Assembly (NCBI RefSeq): GCF_000020565.1 | Contig: NC_010830.1 | Span: forward strand, 848,001 to 912,000 | DNA: 64,000 nt | Direction: 5' to 3' | Source of the DNA: Candidatus Amoebophilus asiaticus 5a2 | GTDB lineage: Bacteria > Bacteroidota > Bacteroidia > Cytophagales > Amoebophilaceae | Part shown: piece after piece, positions 35,230 through 44,546 of the stretch | Layout of the letters: every line of letters starts with the position of its first letter | How positions within the stretch are numbered: the first letter of the stretch is position 1 | Notes under the pieces: generated by a model | Databases searched by the model: none | What the model was told of the DNA's origin: nothing | What the model saw: the letters and a program-made list of their open reading frames with translations, nothing else | Program-made: the position numbers and the translations under genes

Positions 35230-38106
35230 TTAAGTAGTTTGCCCCTTACCATCTAATACCATTTGTGGTTCATCCATAAGTGCTGGCCTAATTCTACGTA
35301 TCTCTACAGGAATAACGTAGATTTGTGTTAATCCTTTAATATCAGCCTCCCAGCTTGCAGATCCATAATGTGCATCTATAATTTGCTCATTCTCAGCTCT
35401 AGCTAGATCTTCTATATGCTTAGGCAAAAATATGTTAACAGGTTCTATTACTTCATAGCTATTTTTCTTAGCTGACAGTTGATCAACAGTGGTAAACATA
35501 AATTGTATAGCTGGCAATTTTTTAGCATAGTTAGGAATAAAAGGAATATCATATACTAAACTTGCATCTTCTACAATCAATCTAATAGGCTTATTGTCTT
35601 GATTTTTCTCCTGAATAGAACGTAGGCTATTATAAAGTAACTTTTGTATAAGTTTAGGATCGCACTGAATAGTTCTTTGCTGAGTTTGTAGCTGAACTGT
35701 AACCTTAGGACGCGGTTGTAAATCTATCATGTCTAAATTTTCTAGCGTAGCATCTAAAAAGTCTGTGAGATCTACTTTCTGCACATCTAAACGCATATGT
35801 TCTTTAAAACGATAGATAGTTTCTGCCAAATATTCTCCTGCTTGCTGCTGCTTAGCTAGAAGCGTTAACACATCTTCCATAAAAGCTCTTGCTTGTTCTG
35901 CACTTTGTACTTGTTTAGCAGCTTCTATGAGCTCTTTTCCCCTTTGATAAAGCAACATGAATCCCTCTACACAATCAGTAGACAAAGCATTTGAAAAGCG
36001 TTCTCGATACTCTAAAGCAATTTTTAGCTTTTCATCGCGTTCTGCTTGGAGAAGTTTAAGATACTCATTACGACTTGCTAGCTGCTTTTGTGCTTGTTTA
36101 TGTTTGAAAATGGCTAACAGGAAGCTACTTAAAAGCAATAGGCCATATAAGATTTTAAATTGTAATGTGCCAAAGTCATGGGAGGTAGATGGTGCTGAGG
36201 CGAATAGTTTAAAGATATTGGTAGCTATAATAACTCCTGATAAAACCATAGTAACAACGAAAGGCCAATCAAATAGTAAAAATGCCATAACGATGTTGAG
36301 CAGAAAGATCATGGTCTGGAAAGTATGAAAGCCACTCATCAGTACCAGCCAAGTGCCAACACCAAAAAGTACGTAAAAAACACTTAAAGGCCAAGCCCAA
36401 GTTATAAACCACTTATTCTTAAAAATAGGAGGCCATAAGGGGTAGGTTAATAAGCCTGTACTAATAAAGAGTACGCTTTGACCAATGATGTGGTAAAGCC
36501 TAGCGTGGTTGGTTTGTATTTCTTCGGGCACTGTATAAAAGGAAGCATAAGTAGCAGCAATTACATAGATTCCAAAAATGGTTAATAGGTATTCTTGATT
36601 AGGAAAAGTTTTTTGTAAGTATTGTACTAAGCTAAATTCTTTAAAATCTTTTTTAAACCTTTTCCAAGCTTTTCGTCTATTTTCTCTTGCCTCTAACAAA
36701 GGTTCTGGTTCCCGTACGCCTACCCAGCCGCCTGGTTGTTTAAGGATATAATGGCTACCAAGTAAACCTACTAGATTAGCGACAATACCAGGAATAATAC
36801 TATCGCTTCCCTTAAAAATTAAAGGCCAGCCTACTACGGTAATGAACCCCATACCCATGCTTATAAGTACGGACAATGTAGTACTCCTAAAACCTAAAAT
36901 AGCTAGTAATAAAGGTACTGTAACAACTGGCATATACAGGCTATTGGCAAATTGCAGTAAAGCTAATATACCTTTAAACTGTAAGGCAATCAGCAAAGCA
37001 AAAAGCCCTGAGAGTAAACAAAGGGATCTCGCAACAACTACCTCCTTTTCCTTGCTAAAGTTAAGTCCTAAAGGCTTCGCAATATCATTGGTTAACAAAA
37101 CAGCAGAAGCATTGAGATAAGAATCCGCCGTGGACATAGCAAGGGCTAACACACCTACACCAATTAGACCCCGTAACCCGCCTGTTGTATAATTATTGAT
37201 AATGTAATTAAAAAGCTTGTCAGGTTCTAAATTTGCATTGCTAGCCAATAACAAAATAGCTACCCAAGCTAAAAACAAACAAACTACTAAGCTGATGAGA
37301 GCTGCATAATTAAAGGATTTTTTTACTTGTGCTACATCTTTTGCCATACTGATACGTTGAAATATGACAGGATCCATAGCAGGAATTGTAAACCATAATA
37401 ACATGAATAGCGTATCGATGAATTTAGGATGCCAACCAATTACTTGTGACCAGCTAAAATTAGGGTTGGTATTAAGTAAGACTATAACTTGATGTGGGTC
37501 TTTGAGTTGATTCCAAATAACTAATGCGAGGATTGGAATAAAAGTGCCAAACGTAAAAAATTGTATTACATCAGTAAACGTAATGGCCCGTATACCACCT
37601 GAGACTGAGTATATAATGACCACTACAGACGCTATTACGGGCACCCATACACTTTCTGTAGCAAAAATTAAGCAGATTACTTTGCTAATTACTTTAAATT
37701 CCATAGCTACCAAAGTTATCACACTTAATATACCACTAATAGCTGTAATAATTTGTACAGATTTTCCATACAAATCTCCCATAGCTTCTGCTACAGAAAG
37801 GTTTTTTAAAAATTCTCGCATTCGCACTGCTAATAATCCCACTAACCACAAGCAGACAGAAGCACCACTTACTACTATAATGAAATAAAGACCGTCTCTG
37901 TATGTATGTTCTAATATTTCAAACACATACATACCTGCAATCCAGCTGACTACAATAGTAGCTGTTAATGTGGCTGTAGAAAAGTCTTTTCTGCCTACTG
38001 CATAATCACGTAGAGAAGTTACTCGACGGCTAGAAAAGAGGCCTATTGATAGGTTAATAACCAAAAATAAGCCGAAAATTATCATGTCTATGTTGAGTCC
38101 TAACAT
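35230..38106 (-). CDS. Na+/solute symporter fused to a degenerate histidine-kinase tail (copy 1)
   Basis: 958 residues. Residues 1-450 are a sodium:solute symporter (SSS, PutP-like) with about 13 membrane helices and family blocks such as VIYSVSGGIRAITFTDVIQF and ALAMSTADSYLNASAVLLTN. A second membrane part (about 505-665) is followed by a coiled coil and a region that aligns with kinase domains (about 690-940). The phosphorylated His of the H-box is absent (FSNALSTDCVEGF), the N-box is weak (LLYNSLRSIQ) and the glycine-rich ATP loops are missing; only an EQIIDAHYGSASWE block like the G2 region remains. Known relatives (CbrA type) are nutrient sensors. Here signalling by autophosphorylation looks lost. 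A paralogue is at 39580. Confidence 0.82.
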   Translation of the reverse strand: MLGLNIDMIIFGLFLVINLSIGLFSSRRVTSLRDYAVGRKDFSTATLTATIVVSWIAGMYVFEILEHTYRDGLYFIIVVSGASVCLWLVGLLAVRMREFLKNLSVAEAMGDLYGKSVQIITAISGILSVITLVAMEFKVISKVICLIFATESVWVPVIASVVVIIYSVSGGIRAITFTDVIQFFTFGTFIPILALVIWNQLKDPHQVIVLLNTNPNFSWSQVIGWHPKFIDTLFMLLWFTIPAMDPVIFQRISMAKDVAQVKKSFNYAALISLVVCLFLAWVAILLLASNANLEPDKLFNYIINNYTTGGLRGLIGVGVLALAMSTADSYLNASAVLLTNDIAKPLGLNFSKEKEVVVARSLCLLSGLFALLIALQFKGILALLQFANSLYMPVVTVPLLLAILGFRSTTLSVLISMGMGFITVVGWPLIFKGSDSIIPGIVANLVGLLGSHYILKQPGGWVGVREPEPLLEARENRRKAWKRFKKDFKEFSLVQYLQKTFPNQEYLLTIFGIYVIAATYASFYTVPEEIQTNHARLYHIIGQSVLFISTGLLTYPLWPPIFKNKWFITWAWPLSVFYVLFGVGTWLVLMSGFHTFQTMIFLLNIVMAFLLFDWPFVVTMVLSGVIIATNIFKLFASAPSTSHDFGTLQFKILYGLLLLSSFLLAIFKHKQAQKQLASRNEYLKLLQAERDEKLKIALEYRERFSNALSTDCVEGFMLLYQRGKELIEAAKQVQSAEQARAFMEDVLTLLAKQQQAGEYLAETIYRFKEHMRLDVQKVDLTDFLDATLENLDMIDLQPRPKVTVQLQTQQRTIQCDPKLIQKLLYNSLRSIQEKNQDNKPIRLIVEDASLVYDIPFIPNYAKKLPAIQFMFTTVDQLSAKKNSYEVIEPVNIFLPKHIEDLARAENEQIIDAHYGSASWEADIKGLTQIYVIPVEIRRIRPALMDEPQMVLDGKGQTT

Positions 38107-38539
38107 AATGTATAGCCTGTATGTATTCGTAAAAATTCTTAGTTTCTAATAAATTGTAATAAATAAGGATACAAGAAAAGTAGTTTAGGGTATTTAAACA
38201 ATAAAAAACGTGCTTTTTTGCTTAAAATATGTACTGAAAATTTGCAGAATAGTACCAAGTAAATGAAAATTAGTAAATGAATATGCTGATTGCCTCATTG
38301 GAAAAATAATTTTTGACTATGCCAGTTAGTAATACTTTATAGTTATTGAGGAAGAGTTTAATGATAATTTTAAGCTTTTAACATCAAATTCTCGACGCAC
38401 TGCGCATAGAATTATCATGGACTCATTGCCGCCATTTAGGGGTCGCGCTGGGAAAAGAAAAATATCCTCCGGCTTAGCTATACTAGTTTAATTTATAACA
38501 GTTATATTAATAAATCCAACCAGATATAATTGTATAACT
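38107..38539. other. Intergenic region upstream of symporter copy 1 and DUF488 gene
   Basis: 433 bp between divergent genes. A short G+C-richer patch near 38395-38465 looks like inserted foreign remnant but codes for nothing I recognise. It must hold the promoters of both neighbours. Confidence 0.35.
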
Positions 38540-38944
38540 ATGAATCAAGAGCTAGCAAACAATAGAATTCATAATAAGATTGCTATCTGCAGAGTTTATG
38601 AAATACCCACTTACAAAGAAGGTATATGGGTACTTGTGGATAGGTTATGGCCACGGGGGATTAAAAAGGATGATCTCATCATTGATCTATGGTTAAAGGA
38701 AATTGCACCCAGTACTTCTTTAAGAAAATGGTTTAATCATGATCCTGCCAAGTGGTTTGATTTTGCACAACGCTATATGAAGGAATTACAAGGTAAACAA
38801 GCGCTTATCGAATCCATTCTTGAAAAAGCAAACCATTCTCCTATCACACTACTTTATGCTGCAAAAGATACCCAACATAATCATGCGCTTGTTCTTCAAG
38901 CAGTTTTACAATCCTGGCCTAAGTTTCCTAAATTTAACGGATAG
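38540..38944 (+). CDS. DUF488 family protein (YeaO-like)
   Basis: 134 residues, full length. The family signature is complete: ICRVYEIP, VLVDRLWPRGIKKDDL near 33-48, WLKEIAPSTSLRKWFNHDP and FAQRYMKEL, then a C-terminal ITLLYAAKD strand. The Trp/Arg-rich pocket suggests nucleic-acid or small-ligand binding, but the role is unknown. It is the only gene between the two symporter-sensor paralogues and runs in the opposite direction. Confidence 0.88.
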   Translation: MNQELANNRIHNKIAICRVYEIPTYKEGIWVLVDRLWPRGIKKDDLIIDLWLKEIAPSTSLRKWFNHDPAKWFDFAQRYMKELQGKQALIESILEKANHSPITLLYAAKDTQHNHALVLQAVLQSWPKFPKFNG

Positions 38945-39205
38945 AAGTATTCTTCTTATCACAAGGTAGGACATGAAATACCATAATATGCATATACTTT
39001 CCCCGCACTACCTAAGCGTTGGTAGAGCTCTAGCCACTTAAGTCTAAGTTTTACCTTACTATTCATAATTCATTAAGCAATTCTAAGTTATAAATAAGTT
39101 TCCTTGATGAGTTTGTATACAGTTGATCGTACAATTTCAATTTGCTTGGCTATTTTGCTCAAGGGATAAAATGGTCGGTTTACTCTAATCGCTACTTTGC
39201 TCCAC

Positions 39206-39500
39206 TTACAACAAAAAGCTGTTCGCTTCGTCGATTATTTCGTTACTAAAACTCTTCAGATACGTCTGCGTAATTTTCTTACCCTTGTATCCGATCGCTT
39301 CACTCATCACCCCGGTAGAGATACTACTTTGTCTCAGCATGGCCGCATAGGTATGACGCCCTACATAGATTGTCAGGTGAACGAGGTACTTCAGCCGCTT
39401 CGGCTAATTCTTTGAGCGCATCATTCACTTGTCTGAGTATTCGATTAATACGGTTTGAAATTTGCTGAGGCGTGAACTACTCATGCTTATTTAAAATAGG
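39206..39500 (-). pseudogene. C-terminal remnant of a tyrosine recombinase (integrase)
   Basis: Reading leftward, the sequence gives QISNRINRILRQVNDALKEL, then after a frameshift near 39385 HLTIYVGRHTYAAMLRQSSI, EAIGYKGKKITQTYLKSF and NEIIDEANSFLL to the stop at 39206. The Arg-His block and the Tyr in QTYL are those of Bacteroidota phage/transposon integrases; the usual His of the GH block is Tyr. The N-terminal two thirds are missing. This patch is visibly richer in G+C and CG dinucleotides than its surroundings, which points to a foreign, now dead element inserted between the two symporter genes. Confidence 0.7.
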
Positions 39501-39579
39501 AAAAACAAAATCATCTTTTTCTGCGCCTCTCTGGTTCCTATATTTTTCTAATAGCTCCAAGGCTGGTACTAGCAGTTTG

Positions 39580-42441
39580 TTACACTACTTCATCTAATAC
39601 CTTTTTGCTTTCATCTATAATTGTTGGCCGAATTTTTCTTAGTGCCACTGGAATGATGTAGATCTGGGTGATATCTTTATTTTCAGTTTCGCAACTTGCA
39701 TATCCATAATGAGCTTCTATAATTCGTTGGTTTTCTTCGCTAGGTACATTTTCTATATGCTTGGGTAAAAATATATGGACAGTTTCTAATGCATCATGGT
39801 TATTAGTTGTACCCTTTGCTGGTTGCTCAATAGTCGTAAGTATAAATTGTATAGCTGATATTTCTTTATTATAGTTAGGAATAAATGGCATCTCATAAAC
39901 TAAAGTGGCATCTTTTACCAAAAGGGTAATAAGCTTATTGGCATGATTTTTTGCCTGTATAGTTTGCAAAGTATTGTATAACAGCTTTTGAATTTGTACA
40001 GGATCTATTTCTAATTCTTGATAGTGTGTAAGCTGTTGTAAAGTAATTTTTGGTTGGGCTTGTATATTTATCTTATCTAAATTTTCTAGCGCAGTATTTA
40101 GGAAATTTGCTAGGTTAACTTTCTCTACATTTAAGCGTAGATAATTTTTAAAAGGAAAAATGGTTTGTGCTAAGTATTCGCTAGCTTGTTGCTGTTTAGC
40201 TAAAAGTAGTACCGCTTCATTTATTAGGTCCTTATATGATGAAGTTATTTCTGTTGGTTTAAAAGACGTCCAAAGTATTTTGCTTTGTTGGTACAACCAA
40301 TTAAAGCCTTCTACACAATTGATAGCTAAAGTATGCATAAACCGTTCCCGGTGTTGTAATGCTTCCCGTAAGTTGATAGTGCGCTTAGCTTGAAGAATAT
40401 TAAGGGCTTGATTGTGGCTTACTAGCTTTCCTTGTGCTTGCTGATACTTAAATAAAGCTATGAAATTACTTGCTAGTAGCAGACCATATAATATTTTGAA
40501 TCGTAAGGTACCGAAGTCGTCAGGAAGGATAGGTACTTGTGCATATATTTTAAAAATATAAGTAGCAGTTGTTACACCTATAATGACCATAATGCTTACT
40601 AGATGCCAAGGAAGTAATAAGAATCCCATCACCACATTCAGAAGAAAGATCATAGTTTGGAAAGTATGAAAGCCACTCATCAGTACTAGCCAAGTACCCA
40701 CTGCAAAGAGTACATAAAAAACACTCAAAGGCCAGGCCCAGGTTATAAACCACTTGTTCTTAAAAATAGGAGGCCATAGGGGATAGGTTAGCAAGCCTGT
40801 GCTAATAAATAGTACGCTTTGACCAATAATATGATAAAGCTTGGCATAATTGGCTTGTATCTCTTCTGGTACTGTATAAAAGGAAGCATAAGTAGCAGCA
40901 ATGACATAGATTCCAAAAATGGTCAATAGATAATCTTGATTAGGTAAGCTCTTTTGCAGATACTGTACTAAGCTAAACTCTTTAAAGTCTTTTTTAAATT
41001 GGTTCCAAGCTTTGCGTCTATTCTCTCTTGCTTCTAACAAAGGTTCTGGTTCGCGTATACCTACCCAACCACCTGGTTGTTTGAGAATATAATGGCTACC
41101 TAGTAATCCTATTAAGTTAGCCATGATTCCTGGAAGAATACCATGGCTTTCTTTAATAATAAAAGGCCAACCGAGTGTCGTTCCAAGCCCCCCAGCCATC
41201 CCTATTAATACAGCTAATGTGCTACTTCTAAATCCGAAAATAGCCATTAACAAGGGTACTGTAACAACCGGCATATACAGGCTATTGGCAAATTGCAGTA
41301 ATGACAAGATTCCTTTGAATTGCAAAGCAATAAGTAAGGCAAATATACCCGACAAGCCGCAAAAAACCCTGGCAGCCAGCACTTCATTTTTGAATTTTAT
41401 GCCCAAGGGCTTGGCAATATCATTGGTTAATAAAACAGCAGAAGCATTCAGGTAAGAATCAGCCGTAGACATAGCCAGAGCTAAAACACCTATGCCTATC
41501 AACCCACGTAAGCCAGCTGACGTGTAATTATAAATAATGTGTTCGACAAGCTTGTCAGCTTCCAAATTTGGATTGTTAGCTAATAATAAAATAGCTATCC
41601 AAGCTAAAAACAAACACACGACTAAGCTAATGAGACCAGCATAGCTAAAAGATTCTTTTATTTGCTGTATATCCCGCGCCATGCTAATCCGCTGAAAAAT
41701 AACAGGATCCATAGCAGGGATGAGAAACCATAGCATCATTGCCAAAGCATCTAAAAATTTAGGATCCCATCCTATTACGTGAGACCAGCTAAAATTAGGA
41801 TGGGTATTAAGCAAGGTTATTACCTGATTTGGGTCTTTTAGCTGATTCCAGATGACTAGTGCCAAGATAGGAATAAACGTACCAAATGTAAAAAACTGTA
41901 TTACATCTGTAAAAGTAACTGCACGGATACCTCCAGAAACTGAGTACACAATTACCACGACAGCAGCAATTACAGGCGTCCAGATACTTTCAGTATTAAA
42001 TATCAAGCTAATGATTCGGCTAATTACATGAAATTCCATCGCTACTATTGTCAATACGCTTAAAACCCCACTAATAGCTGTAATAGTTTGTGCAGTTTTA
42101 CCGTAAATGCCTCCCATAGCTTCTGCGACGGAGATGTTTTTTAAAAACTCCTGCATGCGTACAGCTAATAACCCAACAATAACCAAGCAGGTGCATGCAC
42201 CAGTGATAGCTATGATAAAATATAGTCCATCTGTATAGGTATGCCCTAGCGTTTCAAAAACGTACCAACTACCAACCCAGCTAACTACAATACTAGCTGT
42301 TAAGGTAGCTGTAGAAAAATCTTTTCTGCCTATTGCATAATCTTGTAGAGAGGTTACTCGGCGGCTAGAGAAAAGTCCTATGACTAGGTTAATACCTAGA
42401 AATAAGACGAGAATTAACATGTCTATATTCAAACCTAGCAT
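39580..42441 (-). CDS. Na+/solute symporter fused to a degenerate histidine-kinase tail (copy 2)
   Basis: 953 residues, paralogue of the protein at 35230-38106. The symporter part and second membrane part are nearly the same over long stretches (for example ALVIWNQLKDP and GFHTFQTMIFLL). The last 300 residues differ much more (FMHTLAINCVEGFNWLYQ where the H-box should be, LLYNTLQTIQAKN for the N-box, RIIEAHYGYASCE for G2). As in copy 1 the phospho-His and ATP-binding glycines are absent. Conservation of the membrane parts with drift in the tail suggests selection on transport or sensing rather than kinase activity. Substrate unknown. Confidence 0.82.
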   Translation of the reverse strand: MLGLNIDMLILVLFLGINLVIGLFSSRRVTSLQDYAIGRKDFSTATLTASIVVSWVGSWYVFETLGHTYTDGLYFIIAITGACTCLVIVGLLAVRMQEFLKNISVAEAMGGIYGKTAQTITAISGVLSVLTIVAMEFHVISRIISLIFNTESIWTPVIAAVVVIVYSVSGGIRAVTFTDVIQFFTFGTFIPILALVIWNQLKDPNQVITLLNTHPNFSWSHVIGWDPKFLDALAMMLWFLIPAMDPVIFQRISMARDIQQIKESFSYAGLISLVVCLFLAWIAILLLANNPNLEADKLVEHIIYNYTSAGLRGLIGIGVLALAMSTADSYLNASAVLLTNDIAKPLGIKFKNEVLAARVFCGLSGIFALLIALQFKGILSLLQFANSLYMPVVTVPLLMAIFGFRSSTLAVLIGMAGGLGTTLGWPFIIKESHGILPGIMANLIGLLGSHYILKQPGGWVGIREPEPLLEARENRRKAWNQFKKDFKEFSLVQYLQKSLPNQDYLLTIFGIYVIAATYASFYTVPEEIQANYAKLYHIIGQSVLFISTGLLTYPLWPPIFKNKWFITWAWPLSVFYVLFAVGTWLVLMSGFHTFQTMIFLLNVVMGFLLLPWHLVSIMVIIGVTTATYIFKIYAQVPILPDDFGTLRFKILYGLLLASNFIALFKYQQAQGKLVSHNQALNILQAKRTINLREALQHRERFMHTLAINCVEGFNWLYQQSKILWTSFKPTEITSSYKDLINEAVLLLAKQQQASEYLAQTIFPFKNYLRLNVEKVNLANFLNTALENLDKINIQAQPKITLQQLTHYQELEIDPVQIQKLLYNTLQTIQAKNHANKLITLLVKDATLVYEMPFIPNYNKEISAIQFILTTIEQPAKGTTNNHDALETVHIFLPKHIENVPSEENQRIIEAHYGYASCETENKDITQIYIIPVALRKIRPTIIDESKKVLDEVV

Positions 42442-42563
42442 AATAATATAATGTTTTGTTTATATCTATAAAATCTTTAAATTTCCCTGGAAATAAAAAG
42501 TATTATAGTTCTATAAGGAACTAGCATTTATAGGTCTCACATAATACAAAAAAGTATTTACGC

Positions 42564-43157
42564 ATGAAAGGATTTAAAATATCTGAAAAAGGTAAGCAAT
42601 TGCTAGATCTTCTAAAAGGTGAGCCGCACATAGACTTAAAAGTTATGGCACGTGGCATAGAATATGCTGCCACTTTTCATCATGGACAGATGCGGAAATC
42701 TGGCGAGCCTTTTTACTATCATCCTATAGAAGTAGCTTGTATTCTTTTACCTTATACTACGGATCAAGATACACTTATTGCTGCTCTATTACATGATACG
42801 GTAGAAGATACAACACTTGCACTTACACAAATAGCCTTTATGTTTAATCCTACCATAGCACATCTAGTGGCTGGTGTAACTAAATTTAATGAGGCGTGGC
42901 GTAGGCATTTTTTAGAAAATTATGAAATGCATTATAAATTGCTACCGCGACAAGAAACTGATCTTAAAATTATTCAAATAAAAATAGCAGACCGCACACA
43001 CAACATGCGTACCATACAATTTCATCCTTCCCTTGCCAAACAAAAAAGAATAGCCGAAGAGACGCTAGACGTATTTTTACCCATAGCACAAGGTATAGGA
43101 TTAGATCCATTGGTAAAAGAGTTGGAAGAATTGTCTGTAGCTATCCTCAAGAAATAA
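42564..43157 (+). CDS. SpoT-like HD hydrolase without synthetase domain
   Basis: 197 residues. The HD hydrolase domain of RelA/SpoT proteins is complete: His53 in YYHPIEVA, His77-Asp78 and Glu81-Asp82 in LLHDTVEDT, and Asp143 in KIADRTHNMRT. The synthetase, TGS and ACT domains are absent, so it is a small alarmone hydrolase type that would break down (p)ppGpp. Rickettsias carry similar short spoT genes. Together with the DksA-like protein at 22589 it shows that part of stringent control is kept. It diverges from symporter copy 2. Confidence 0.87.
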   Translation: MKGFKISEKGKQLLDLLKGEPHIDLKVMARGIEYAATFHHGQMRKSGEPFYYHPIEVACILLPYTTDQDTLIAALLHDTVEDTTLALTQIAFMFNPTIAHLVAGVTKFNEAWRRHFLENYEMHYKLLPRQETDLKIIQIKIADRTHNMRTIQFHPSLAKQKRIAEETLDVFLPIAQGIGLDPLVKELEELSVAILKK

Positions 43158-43261
43158 ATATGGTTTGGAATATATACCTGGTTAATATAGTGCTATAAGA
43201 GTTTATAGGTGTATTTTTACCAAATAAGTAATTTAAACGCAATTAGAAGTTTGCTGAGTAT

Positions 43262-44530
43262 ATGCATCAGGATACTAAAATTTTTCTAGCCAATTTCTTC
43301 CAGCTATCTTTTTTAAGAGGGATATCACGCATATTACCGCTCATTACCACTCCTTTTTTAATTCGTGTTATTGGTATAGAAAAGTTTGGTACCCTAGAAT
43401 TTGCCAAAGCTATATCATTTTATTTTACAATATTTGTTAGCTATGGCTTTAGATTCTCTGCCACTAAACAAGTATCACTGTATAAACAAGATAAAAATAT
43501 TATTGGTCAGATAGTAAGTTCGGTATATCTTCTGAAGCTATTGATAATAGTAATATGCTTTCTTATCATGATTATGCTTATCGTTTTTGTGCCAAAGATT
43601 AGAGAAGAACGTATCTATCTGCTATGTTTTTTTCCTGTTGTAATAGCTAGTAGTTTATTTCCTACTTTTGCTTTTCAAGGTCTTGATAAAATGCATTGGC
43701 TTACATCACTTAATTTAATTTCTAAAGTGTTGTTCATGGCGAGCTTATTTATTTTTATTGGAAAGCCATCAGATGCCTTTTTATTCCCTATTTTGTTAGC
43801 TGCAGTAGATATATTACGCTTGCTAGTAGCGTTCTTTGTTTTATATGTGAGTTTAACCATTCCTGTACGTTGGCCTGTATGGTCTATTATGAAGCAGCAA
43901 ATGAAAGAGGGGTTGCATATCTTTCTCTCTGAGCTTGCTATTATGTTTTATTCTCGATTTCCAACCATATTTTTAAAATTTGTTGGTGGCTCTACAATTG
44001 TAGCCATATATACCCTGGGCGATAAGATAGCAAGAATTACTGCAGGAATGCTAGAGCCATTTATGCAAGCATTATACCCAATAGCTTACCAAAAGATCAC
44101 TTCAAATTTGGAAGTTGGTATCCAATATCTTAAATATCTTGCCAAGAGTAGCTTAATTGTCTTAGGAGTCATAGGCGTAGTTTATTGGCTCTTTGCAGAT
44201 AAGATTATATGGCTTTTAGCACATACTGACTTACCTGAAGCTGTGGAAGTATTTAAGATTCATGCATTTTTGCCAGCCATTGTTTTTTTATCTAAATTGT
44301 TGGGCATAGGAATTTTAATTCCTTTACAGGCAGGCAGGAAGTATACATTAAGTATATTGTTGACAGGCTTGATAGCTGTAGGATTACATTTTATATTAGT
44401 TCCCCTATTTCAAGTAAAAGGTGCTGCTTGGTCTATCGTTCTTAGTGAAGTGTTTGCAGTAATATTTACATGCTTAGCCACTTACAAAGAAATAAATATT
44501 TTAAAAATTAACAATCAATTAAAACACTAG
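43262..44530 (+). CDS. Polysaccharide flippase of the MATE/Wzx type
   Basis: 422 residues, 12 predicted membrane helices. It shows the start of RfbX/Wzx proteins, LRGISRILPLITTPFLIRVI and GTLEFAKAISFYF, and the fourth-to-fifth helix block FPTFAFQGLDKMHWLT. Wzx proteins flip lipid-linked sugar units across the inner membrane for O-antigen or capsule assembly. No glycosyltransferase or polymerase gene lies nearby, so its substrate route is unclear. The mscS-like gene follows after 16 bp. Confidence 0.87.
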   Translation: MHQDTKIFLANFFQLSFLRGISRILPLITTPFLIRVIGIEKFGTLEFAKAISFYFTIFVSYGFRFSATKQVSLYKQDKNIIGQIVSSVYLLKLLIIVICFLIMIMLIVFVPKIREERIYLLCFFPVVIASSLFPTFAFQGLDKMHWLTSLNLISKVLFMASLFIFIGKPSDAFLFPILLAAVDILRLLVAFFVLYVSLTIPVRWPVWSIMKQQMKEGLHIFLSELAIMFYSRFPTIFLKFVGGSTIVAIYTLGDKIARITAGMLEPFMQALYPIAYQKITSNLEVGIQYLKYLAKSSLIVLGVIGVVYWLFADKIIWLLAHTDLPEAVEVFKIHAFLPAIVFLSKLLGIGILIPLQAGRKYTLSILLTGLIAVGLHFILVPLFQVKGAAWSIVLSEVFAVIFTCLATYKEINILKINNQLKH

Positions 44531-44546
44531 GATTATCTATAGAATT

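Noticed and set aside
39197-39415. 72-codon plus-strand frame at the integrase remnant
   Set aside because: The opposite strand carries recognisable recombinase motifs, so this frame is its shadow.
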